A model generated the notes under the pieces. The model was given only the letters and a program-made list of their open reading frames with translations, ran no database searches and was not told the DNA's origin. DNA of 64,000 nt from Psychrobacter nivimaris (GTDB taxonomy: Bacteria; Pseudomonadota; Gammaproteobacteria; Pseudomonadales; Moraxellaceae): the NCBI RefSeq assembly GCF_009812035.1, contig NZ_VZIZ01000036.1, positions 1-64,000 of the forward strand, read 5' to 3'. The first letter of the stretch is position 1; each line of letters opens with the position of its first letter. Positions 1 to 6,749 of the stretch are shown here, piece by piece. A program made the position numbers and the translations under genes.

Positions 1-60
1 AACATCGTAGCGCCAATGGTAGTGTGGTTCGCCCATGTGAGAGTAGGTCATCGTCAGCTC
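1..60 (+). rRNA. rrf: 5S ribosomal RNA, 3' end (partial)
   Basis: The first 60 bases match the conserved 3' half of bacterial 5S rRNA: GTAGCGCCAATGGTAGTGTG, then CCCATGTGAGAGTAGG and the closing strand of the terminal helix (TCATCGTCAGCTC). The 5' half lies outside the window. A Rho-independent terminator follows about 13 bases later, as expected for the end of an rrn operon. The exact 3' end is uncertain by a few bases. Confidence 0.93.
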
Positions 61-72
61 CTTATACTTAAA

Positions 73-106
73 AAGAGTCATCCTTAATTGGGTGGCTCTT
101 TTTTTA
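73..106 (+). terminator. Rho-independent terminator of the rrn operon
   Basis: An 11-pair stem (AAGAGTCATCC with GGGTGGCTCTT, two G-U wobbles) encloses a 6-base loop and is followed by a run of seven T. It sits directly after the 5S 3' end. Confidence 0.85.
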
Positions 107-120
107 TCTTTTATTCCTAG

Positions 121-213
121 TGACCTACGTAGCAAATCCTATCTAAAGGATTTGCTCTTGCGCTGCCTAAAATTGGCATGCAATTTTTACGGCGCTCAGG
201 TCATCGTCAGCTC
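121..213. repeat. Palindromic element ending in a second copy of the 5S rRNA 3' end
   Basis: Two perfect hairpins lie side by side: AGCAAATCCT/AGGATTTGCT (131-140 with 147-156) and AAAATTG/CAATTTT (169-175 with 181-187). The block is bounded by TGACCT (121-126) and its inverse AGGTCA (198-203). Bases 198-213 repeat exactly the last 16 bases of the 5S gene (45-60), and 121-128 (TGACCTAC) is the reverse complement of 5S bases 43-50. It could be a remnant of a tandem 5S gene carrying a REP/MITE-like palindrome, or a small mobile repeat that inserted into and duplicated the gene end. No coding capacity is seen. Confidence 0.6.
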
Positions 214-225
214 TCTATTCTAGAT

Positions 226-263
226 AAAGCCCCCTTTGCTTAATTGCTAAGGGGGCTTTTCTT
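226..263 (+). terminator. Rho-independent terminator after the 5S remnant
   Basis: The stem AAAGCCCCCTT/AAGGGGGCTTT has a 12-base loop and a T-rich tail. It is a second, unrelated terminator placed 13 bases after the duplicated 5S end, mirroring the arrangement at the true 5S end. From here to 413 I see only AT-rich leader of the next gene. Confidence 0.85.
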
Positions 264-413
264 TGTGTGCGGTTTGGTGACAGATCTAGGTGTCAGAAAG
301 TTTAGAGCTAGATGCTTCGGTCAAGAATTCAAACTTTCCTATGTACCATTTTGATGTGATATTATTTATTCACTTCTAGAATCTACAATCTCTCATTTAT
401 TTTGGAGCACATT

Positions 414-761
414 ATGGGCGTTTCACTCTACTATACTGCTGAACGTTCTACTCTCTTGACTCAACAGGAGCAAGAAAAGGTTGCATCAATAGTCGATAAA
501 TATAATGAAAATTTCGAGCATGCAGATGATGCAGAGACTTTCGATCTCTATGCATATGATGATAGTGAGTCAGAGGTAATACTAGCAGGAGCTACGAAGT
601 TGCCTGCTAGTATGGATGTAGGAGATCTTATGTATACCCTAGAGCATTGGCTACAGTGTCTGACCGAGATTCGCCTTACGGTAACTGATGCAGAATGGCA
701 TGTGCATCTAGATGATAACGATGCTGTGTGGGTAGATGATAAGTGGCAGATGGAAGAGTAG
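414..761 (+). CDS. Small acidic hypothetical protein
   Basis: I do not recognise this 115-residue protein. The start is taken as ATG 414, which has GGAG six bases upstream; an in-frame TTG at 402 overlaps that Shine-Dalgarno and is unlikely. It is soluble, with no signal peptide or membrane segment, and very acidic: about a quarter of residues are Asp or Glu, with clusters near residues 37-60 and at the C terminus, where a Trp/Asp-rich segment (EWHVHLDDNDAVWVDDKW) ends the protein. It is monocistronic: an rrn end lies upstream and a strong terminator follows at 829-867. The good ribosome binding site and terminator support a real gene; no function can be assigned. Confidence 0.75.
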   Translation: MGVSLYYTAERSTLLTQQEQEKVASIVDKYNENFEHADDAETFDLYAYDDSESEVILAGATKLPASMDVGDLMYTLEHWLQCLTEIRLTVTDAEWHVHLDDNDAVWVDDKWQMEE

Positions 762-828
762 TGCTTCATTACTATTATTTGTACAACTGCCTAGAGCAGC
801 TTCTATAAGCTCATAAAATATTTACACA

Positions 829-867
829 AAAAAGCTCTCAACTGGATAACAGGCTGAGAGCTTTTTT
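829..867 (+). terminator. Rho-independent terminator
   Basis: The stem AAAGCTCTCA/TGAGAGCTTT is followed by T residues, downstream of the small acidic protein gene. The remaining bases to the TRAP operon (868-1084) are AT-rich with no gene seen. Confidence 0.85.
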
Positions 868-1084
868 ATGAGAAATTATTTTAGTCTGCTTACTTTTTAT
901 CATTATTTATGCAGACAATTCAAGTATTAGAAATATATCTATAATATGAATATATCCTTCATAATCTGCTCAAAATGATTTGACTTCTATCATTATAGCT
1001 GCTAATTTTAAACAGTACTTTTATTACAGGTATGTAAAAAATATATCTACACCTTGTAGCCAATTTAATCTAGGAGGAATCAAA

Positions 1085-1120
1085 TTGTCTGCTCGTAATA
1101 CCTTACTCCTATTCTCATAA
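1085..1120 (+). other. Possible 11-codon leader peptide ahead of dctP
   Basis: A perfect AGGAGG (1072-1077) stands seven bases before TTG 1085. This opens an 11-codon frame (MSARNTLLLFS) ending at TAA 1118-1120, eight bases before the dctP Shine-Dalgarno. It is not in frame with dctP. It may be a translated leader that couples to or regulates dctP, or the remnant of an older start. Based only on the strong ribosome binding site and position. Confidence 0.35.
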
Positions 1121-1139
1121 TTATCAAAAGGAATTGATA

Positions 1140-2198
1140 ATGAAGTTAGCTCCTCTTTTTTCAATTGGTGCTTTAGCCGCTATTAGTCTTCTTGGCTGTT
1201 CTAACCAATCTGCTGATACGACTGATGGCTCATCAGCGACTTCTCAAGAAACTACCGTACTACGGTTTTCACATTTTTGGCCAGCAACCTCATCTATCAG
1301 TAAAGAAGTCTTCGAGCCTTGGGCAAAACAGATAGAAACAGATTCTAATGGTCGTCTAAAAGTGGAGCTTTATCCATCAGCGGGTCTTGCTAAAGCAGAC
1401 GTTACTTATGAATCTGCTGCTAAAGGTACGATCGATATCGGTTCACAAGCGCATGGTTATACCAACGGTCGCTTTCCTTTGACTCAGATTACTGAACTTC
1501 CAGGTTTATCAAATTCAGCAACCCAAATGGGCTGTATGCTACAGACCTTATATGATGACGGTACTTTAGCAGGTGAATACGAAGACTCACATTTATTATT
1601 TATGTACGGGGCTGGACCTGGGGCGCTTCATACAACTGATAAGCTAATTCGAACACCTGAAGACATGAAAGGTATGCGTATTCGCCGTCCTTCAGCTGTT
1701 GCTGGTGATATTATTGAAAGCGCTGGTGCTTCGCCAGTAGGTTTACCTGCTAATGATATGTATACCTCGTTACAGCGCGGCGTTGTTGATGGTTTGAGTT
1801 TCCCTTGGGAAGCAGTAACAGCGTTTAAAATTGATGAGATTACCAAGTATCATACCAATATTCCTTTCTATAGTTCAGCGCTTATGGTCACGATGAATAA
1901 GGACAAATATGACAACTTACCTGATGATCTAAAACAAGTTTTGGATAAAAACTCAGGGATGGCATTAGCTAATAAGGTCGGTGAAGTGTTTGATAAACAT
2001 GACCAAATGGCAATTCAAGCTGCTAAAGATAAAGGTGATGAAATTATCGAAATTCCTGATCCATTAAATGATCCAGACTGGAAAGGGCCACTTGAAAGAG
2101 GTACCCAAAAATATCTAAGTGATGTTAACGCTTTGGGTTTGGATGCTGATGGCGTCTATGAAAAAGCAAAAGCTGCCAGTGCTGCCTGTAAGGTCTAA
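1140..2198 (+). CDS. dctP: TRAP transporter substrate-binding protein (DctP family), lipoprotein form
   Basis: The extracytoplasmic receptor of a tripartite ATP-independent periplasmic transporter binds a carboxylate-type ligand and hands it to the DctQM membrane unit. ATG 1140 is preferred: AAGGA lies seven bases upstream, and the annotated alternative TTG two codons earlier sits too close to it. Residues 1-20 form a signal peptide ending in a lipobox (LLGC, Cys20), so the mature receptor is probably lipid-anchored. The body shows family signatures: RFSHFWPATS near the mature N terminus, the GMRIRRP segment with the Arg that normally contacts the ligand carboxylate, and the VDGLSFPWE motif. 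The ligand cannot be told from sequence. dctQ follows after 18 bases. Codon third positions are T/A-rich, unlike dctQ. Confidence 0.93.
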   Translation: MKLAPLFSIGALAAISLLGCSNQSADTTDGSSATSQETTVLRFSHFWPATSSISKEVFEPWAKQIETDSNGRLKVELYPSAGLAKADVTYESAAKGTIDIGSQAHGYTNGRFPLTQITELPGLSNSATQMGCMLQTLYDDGTLAGEYEDSHLLFMYGAGPGALHTTDKLIRTPEDMKGMRIRRPSAVAGDIIESAGASPVGLPANDMYTSLQRGVVDGLSFPWEAVTAFKIDEITKYHTNIPFYSSALMVTMNKDKYDNLPDDLKQVLDKNSGMALANKVGEVFDKHDQMAIQAAKDKGDEIIEIPDPLNDPDWKGPLERGTQKYLSDVNALGLDADGVYEKAKAASAACKV

Positions 2199-2216
2199 CC
2201 TAATTGGAGGTGTCAC

Positions 2217-2744
2217 ATGGCATTTTTAGTCAAGCTCAGTGTCCTAATCTCTAGATTATGCCAGTTTATCGGTGGGGTGAGTCTCATCATCATCGTCCTA
2301 ACCACCATGCTCGACGTCGTCGCACGCTACATATTCAAACTCACCGGTGGTGAGTTTGGCTTTACCGTCAAAGGCAGTGTAGAGATTGTCTCCTACTTTA
2401 TGCTATTTGCATTATTAGCTGCCTTTGCCGCTTTTGTCGAACGCTCACAAATCATCGTCGACGTCTTCACCCAGAAAATGCCACAGTCTATCAAAGGCTA
2501 CCTTATGGGTATCTTTATGATGGGCTTCTTTGTCATCGGCATTGTCTTCTCATGGGGACTCTACGAGAGCGCCATTGACGCCTTAGAGTATGGCAAAGTC
2601 ACCCAAGACCTTCGAATATCTATGATGCCTATCTATATGGTTAGTGCATTCTTAAGCATCCTACTGGCCATTCGCTCATTGATCGAATCCATCAACATCT
2701 TTAAGACAGGCGAATTCTTTGACGCCGAGGAGACAGGCGCATGA
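2217..2744 (+). CDS. dctQ: TRAP transporter small membrane subunit (DctQ family)
   Basis: This 175-residue protein with four predicted membrane segments (about residues 10-35, 50-75, 90-115 and 130-155) fits the small DctQ subunit, which supports the receptor-to-permease interaction in Na+-driven uptake. The start has GGAGG seven bases upstream. It is the middle gene of the dctP-dctQ-dctM operon: 18 bases after dctP and overlapping dctM by four bases (ATGA), indicating translational coupling. Its codons end strongly in C (runs of ATC, GTC, CTC, ACC), clearly different from dctP just upstream. This may indicate a different history or selection on expression. Confidence 0.93.
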   Translation: MAFLVKLSVLISRLCQFIGGVSLIIIVLTTMLDVVARYIFKLTGGEFGFTVKGSVEIVSYFMLFALLAAFAAFVERSQIIVDVFTQKMPQSIKGYLMGIFMMGFFVIGIVFSWGLYESAIDALEYGKVTQDLRISMMPIYMVSAFLSILLAIRSLIESINIFKTGEFFDAEETGA

Positions 2745-4030
2745 GTCCAGAAATTATCGGTGCGATTGGCCTAGTGGTCATGATCCTGCTTGTCGTCCTA
2801 CGCGTACCCGTCGCACTTGCCATGTTAGGGGTAGGATTAGTCGGTTTTGGTGCGGTCACCGCGCCTAGTGGTGCCCTGCAAATGCTCAAAGACATCCCAG
2901 TCGATGTCTTAGCAAAGTATGACTTTAGTGCCATCCCTTTGTTTATTCTCATGGGCGTGTTTGCCACTCACTCAGGCATGGCAGGTAAACTCTTTGAAGC
3001 CACCCGAACTATATTTGGCGGGGTAAGGGGTAGTCTTGGTATTGCAGGTATTGGTTCATCCGGTATCTTTGCCTCTATCTCAGGCTCATCGCTTGCTACT
3101 GCTTCTACCATGACCAAAGTGGCGTTACCGCAAATGGAGAAGTACGGCTATCAGCCAGGCTTTGCCTGCGGTATCTTAGCTGCTGGCGGTACGCTTGGTA
3201 TTATGATTCCGCCCAGTATTGCCTTACTGGTCTATGCCATCTTAACCCAGCAGTCAGTTGGTGATATGTTTATCGCTGGTTTCTTACCGGGTATGCTCGG
3301 TATGGTGATGTACTCGCTTACCGTCATGGTGATGGTACGCTGGAAACCGCACTTAGCAAAACGTGGTGAGAAAACGTCTTGGAAAGCCAAGCTACTGTCG
3401 CTGACTGGTCTGATCCCATTTAGCTTTATCTTTATTGTGATTATTGCCGGTATCTTCTTTGGGTTATTTACCCCAACAGAAGGCGCCGCAGTAGGGGCAT
3501 TTGTCTCATGGGCTTATGCCTTTGCTAAAGGCATGCGTTTAGACGGTCTCAAGCAGTCATTGATTGAGACACTAGCACTCTCTGCAGTGGTGTTCTTTAT
3601 GCTATTAGGTGCAGAGGCGTTGGGGTATTTTATCTCAGTCTCACGCTTGTCTTATACCTTGGCATCTTGGATCGGGGGGTTGGCAGTCAGTCCAATGATT
3701 GTCCTAATCTGTATTCTGTTCATGTACTTCCTATTGGGATTGTTCATGGATGCCTTAGCGATGCTGGTAATCACCATACCTGTGGTATATCCCATCATTC
3801 TAGCGTTAGGGTTTGATCCGGTCTGGTTTGGCATCATTGCGGTATTGACGGTGGAGCTTGGTTTGATTACGCCGCCGATGGGGATGAATATCTTTGTGAT
3901 TAAGGCGATGGCACCGCACATTAAGCTGAGCGATATGTTCCGCGGGGTGGCACCATTCATTGTCTCTGATGTGATCCGTTTGGTTATCTTGGTGATGTTC
4001 CCTGCGATCTCGCTTGTGCTGCTCGGGTAG
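2741..4030 (+). CDS. dctM: TRAP transporter large permease subunit (DctM family)
   Basis: The 429-residue polytopic protein is the ion-coupled permease of the TRAP system. Family hallmarks are visible: the early segment PVALAMLGVGLVGFG, the glycine/serine-rich SGSSLATASTMTKVALPQM, the GGTLGIMIPPS motif around residue 150, and a second repeat with LITPPMGMN near the end. These two re-entrant GGTLG/TPPMG regions form the substrate and sodium sites in the family. Hydrophobic helices span the whole length. It is translationally coupled to dctQ by a four-base overlap and followed by a terminator at 4080-4114, closing the three-gene operon. No regulator sits next to the operon. Confidence 0.95.
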   Translation: MSPEIIGAIGLVVMILLVVLRVPVALAMLGVGLVGFGAVTAPSGALQMLKDIPVDVLAKYDFSAIPLFILMGVFATHSGMAGKLFEATRTIFGGVRGSLGIAGIGSSGIFASISGSSLATASTMTKVALPQMEKYGYQPGFACGILAAGGTLGIMIPPSIALLVYAILTQQSVGDMFIAGFLPGMLGMVMYSLTVMVMVRWKPHLAKRGEKTSWKAKLLSLTGLIPFSFIFIVIIAGIFFGLFTPTEGAAVGAFVSWAYAFAKGMRLDGLKQSLIETLALSAVVFFMLLGAEALGYFISVSRLSYTLASWIGGLAVSPMIVLICILFMYFLLGLFMDALAMLVITIPVVYPIILALGFDPVWFGIIAVLTVELGLITPPMGMNIFVIKAMAPHIKLSDMFRGVAPFIVSDVIRLVILVMFPAISLVLLG

Positions 4031-4079
4031 GCTGAACCTAAACTAAAACTTAAACCATAGCTTATAAGTTATTGTATAC

Positions 4080-4114
4080 AGCCATATTGCTAATAAAGCA
4101 GTGTGGCTTTTTTA
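4080..4114 (+). terminator. Rho-independent terminator of the TRAP operon
   Basis: The imperfect stem AGCCATATTGCT/AGCAGTGTGGCT has a loop of five bases and a run of six to seven T. Confidence 0.85.
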
Positions 4115-4275
4115 GTATCTGATATTTTGTCTAAGAATTAAGAGAGGAACATTTTACAAACTCACAATCCATGACGCTGCATGGTGATAACTTTTCTTAG
4201 TGTTATAAAGGCCTGTGAATGTAGTAAACTGGTTTTCATCCATTTTCCTATATAACTTTATAAGTAGAGATAGTC

Positions 4276-5328
4276 ATGGCTGTCGATTTTAGTAATACGC
4301 TTATCGTCGCAATTTCTGCGACGGCACTTTTTGATTTGACTGAGTCAGAAAACTATTTGCTAGAGCTGCTAGAGCAACGACCTGCAAGTGCTATAAAAGA
4401 ATTTAGGGAGTACATGACCGAGCGTGAAAATGACCCCTTGAATATTGGTGCAGGTTATCCGCTAATTAAAGCGTTACTAAACCTAAATAAATATTGTGAT
4501 AATAACGATGGACAAGAATCAGACATTGAAACACCATTGGTCGAAGTCGTTATCGTCTCAAAAAGTAGTCCAGATACAGGTATTCAGGTACTTAATGCAA
4601 TTCTAGAACATGATATTAATATCTCCCGTTCTGCTTTTGTTTCAGGTAGCTCTGTTGCGCCTTATATCAAAGACTTTAATGTGGACCTATTCTTGACCAC
4701 CAATCGCGACGATGCCCAGCAAGTTGCGGATGCTAATATCTGTGCCTGTGCCATACTAGACGCTACGCCTGTGAACACTTATGAGTTAGATACTGAGCAG
4801 CTGCGCATTGCCTTTGATGGGGATGCAGTGCTTTTTGATGATTCAGGTGAACTGCTATACAAACAAAAAGGGCTACGAGCCTTTCATGATCGTGAAGTAC
4901 AAATGCGTGATTTGCCAATTGAAAAAGGCCCTTATGCTGAATTATTGATTAAATTGTCAAATCTGCAAGAGCGCCTACCTGCTGGTTTAAAATACTCGCC
5001 AATAAAAATTGCGCTGGTGACCGCGCGCAATGCACCAGCTGACTTACGGGCTATCAAGACATTACGAGAGTGGGGCGTGAATGTTGATATGGCATTTTTT
5101 TTGGGAGGATTAGAGAAAACAGCGGTACTCAGAACATTTGCGCCGCATATCTTCTTTGATGATTCAATCAAGCACATTGACGCAGCACGTCGATTTATTC
5201 CTACGGCCTTGGTTCCTTATCATTCGACGTCATTATTGCATGGTGACAACTATCTCACTGCTGATGAGGATGCATCATTGTTATCATTCAAACCTGCTGT
5301 GCACCCACTATTTGCTGTAAATCATTAA
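4276..5328 (+). CDS. 5'-nucleotidase (cytosolic 5'-nucleotidase I family, PF06189-like)
   Basis: This 350-residue cytoplasmic enzyme is predicted to remove the 5'-phosphate from nucleoside monophosphates. The opening (TLIVAISATALFDL) is the typical N terminus of the family, in which a HAD-like core carries the catalytic aspartates. The FDGDAVLFDD segment (around residue 178), the LVTARNAPADLRAIKTLREW segment and the late HIFFDDSIKHID acidic motif (around residue 292) match that fold. Length is normal for the family. It is transcribed alone; the rhomboid gene starts 40 bases later on the same strand and may be cotranscribed. The substrate (IMP, AMP or other) cannot be told. Confidence 0.88.
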   Translation: MAVDFSNTLIVAISATALFDLTESENYLLELLEQRPASAIKEFREYMTERENDPLNIGAGYPLIKALLNLNKYCDNNDGQESDIETPLVEVVIVSKSSPDTGIQVLNAILEHDINISRSAFVSGSSVAPYIKDFNVDLFLTTNRDDAQQVADANICACAILDATPVNTYELDTEQLRIAFDGDAVLFDDSGELLYKQKGLRAFHDREVQMRDLPIEKGPYAELLIKLSNLQERLPAGLKYSPIKIALVTARNAPADLRAIKTLREWGVNVDMAFFLGGLEKTAVLRTFAPHIFFDDSIKHIDAARRFIPTALVPYHSTSLLHGDNYLTADEDASLLSFKPAVHPLFAVNH

Positions 5329-5368
5329 GTAGGTATAAAAAATTTAGGTAATAAGGATAGGATGGTAT

Positions 5369-5974
5369 ATGAATTGGCAGCAGTTGCTTAACTTAATTGT
5401 CGTGCGGATAAAGCAGGTCATTGGACTGTATGCTTTTGTGCTTATACCGATGTGGGGCATGTTTTTTCTAAATGAAGTGGTCTTATTTGGTATGTGGAAC
5501 ATCTTTGGTATCGTGCCACGTGCTTTAGATGTAGGTAGTATGATAGGGGTATTTGCTTCGTGGACAATGCATGGCAATTTATCGCATTTGACTGGCAATA
5601 CAGTGACGCTATTACAGATTTTGTTTTTGTTTGGACTGTTTGAAAAGAATGCTTATCGCACGGTAATTAAACTGGTGGTCGCCTCAGGACTGGTCACTTG
5701 GGTTATCGGGTCGCCATCTTCTATCCATATCGGCGCATCAGGGCTTTGCTTTGCAATGTTAGGTTATATGATAGGCGGGGCTATATTTGCGCGGCGTTGG
5801 GGTTATCTGGTTGCTTGTATTGTCATGGGAACTGGCTATTGGCTGACCATCAAGCAAGGGTTGATGCCGCAACAAGGCATCTCGTTTGCGGCACATTTTG
5901 GTGGTTTGTGTGCTGGGCTATTGCTAGGCGCGAATTCAAAGCATACTTATTCAGCAGCTTCTCAACGCTATTAA
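5369..5974 (+). CDS. Rhomboid family intramembrane serine protease
   Basis: The 201-residue membrane protein has about six hydrophobic segments. The catalytic GASG motif is present (HIGASGLCF, Ser124), and the partner His176 lies in AAHFGG in the last helix, completing the Ser-His dyad. The earlier HGNLSHLTGN segment (residues 69-78) supplies the conserved His/Asn oxyanion residues. Rhomboids cut transmembrane segments of other membrane proteins within the bilayer; the substrate is unknown. AGGATGG upstream of ATG 5369 serves as ribosome binding site. The gene lies 40 bases after the nucleotidase gene and converges on a minus-strand gene. Length is typical of minimal bacterial rhomboids. Confidence 0.92.
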   Translation: MNWQQLLNLIVVRIKQVIGLYAFVLIPMWGMFFLNEVVLFGMWNIFGIVPRALDVGSMIGVFASWTMHGNLSHLTGNTVTLLQILFLFGLFEKNAYRTVIKLVVASGLVTWVIGSPSSIHIGASGLCFAMLGYMIGGAIFARRWGYLVACIVMGTGYWLTIKQGLMPQQGISFAAHFGGLCAGLLLGANSKHTYSAASQRY

Positions 5975-6031
5975 AAGCAACTGGATATCAGCATTTAATG
6001 GATCAGCATCGTCGTACTAAGCGTTATTGGA

Positions 6032-6580
6032 TCAGACGCTTGCATCAGTACAAATTTTGATAAATAAAGGATCGTCTGTAGTCAGTTCTCGCCATGCAGT
6101 GGTCTGTTTAACATGTTCATCCACCGTCAGTGTGCTACCTTTTTCTGGTATTACGTAGTCTGCTCGGGCAGGTGTAGTACAGTCTATTACCTGTAAAATC
6201 TTTTGCACGCTTCTGCGTCTTTCAAACAAATATAAATTAACTAAGTGCATGTCTGGATTGTCTGCATGCATGCTAGCATTGCCCGTATCTGCAGCAATAA
6301 AGCGCAAGACTTGTGGTTTAACATAAGACCATGGGCGAAACCATTCTGTACTCTCTGCAGTTTTCACGACCTCAACACCATCCGGCAGCTGACGGACTTG
6401 CTGACCGTACCAGTTATATTCTTGATGTACCTGAAACCCAAAAATACCAATCGCAGCAAATAAGGGAATCAGCCACTTTGGCGCGCGTTTACCTGACAGT
6501 TTACAGAGGTGAGTTATGATCAGTGCCAATCCAGCCATGCCAAATGCAGCAGCTATAGTAGCGATAAACTCAAAAAGCAT
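6032..6580 (-). CDS. Hypothetical membrane protein
   Basis: I do not recognise this 182-residue protein. Two hydrophobic segments fill the N terminus (about residues 3-25 and 35-50), followed by a roughly 130-residue hydrophilic domain, likely exposed on one face of the inner membrane. That domain carries WYGQQVRQLPDG, a Trp/Pro patch (EWFRPWSYVKPQV) and several charged stretches. ATG 6580 has AAGGA eight bases upstream, which supports the start. The gene stands alone, convergent with the rhomboid gene (57 bases apart). No catalytic motif is evident. Confidence 0.7.
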   Translation of the reverse strand: MLFEFIATIAAAFGMAGLALIITHLCKLSGKRAPKWLIPLFAAIGIFGFQVHQEYNWYGQQVRQLPDGVEVVKTAESTEWFRPWSYVKPQVLRFIAADTGNASMHADNPDMHLVNLYLFERRRSVQKILQVIDCTTPARADYVIPEKGSTLTVDEHVKQTTAWRELTTDDPLFIKICTDASV

Positions 6581-6674
6581 AAAATTTTCCTTAATGCGCT
6601 AGACACTTTTAGTCAGGTATGTTCAATTGGACAAAGCAAAACCATCATCTAACTATTATTTTAATAAGTATTAG

Positions 6675-6715
6675 ATAAAAAATCACTCACCAGCAGTGGC
6701 TGCCAGTGAGTGATG
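6675..6715 (-). terminator. Rho-independent terminator of the symporter operon
   Basis: Read on the minus strand, the stem ATCACTCAC/GTGAGTGAT (6706-6714 with 6682-6690) encloses a second small hairpin and is followed by a run of T. It lies just downstream of the symporter stop codon. Confidence 0.8.
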
Positions 6716-6749
6716 TATAGTAACAGAAGACATATCATCATTCGTCAGA

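Noticed and set aside
5698-6060. Plus-strand frame overlapping the end of the rhomboid gene
   Set aside because: It overlaps the catalytic region of the rhomboid gene in another frame and runs into the convergent gene; no family match.
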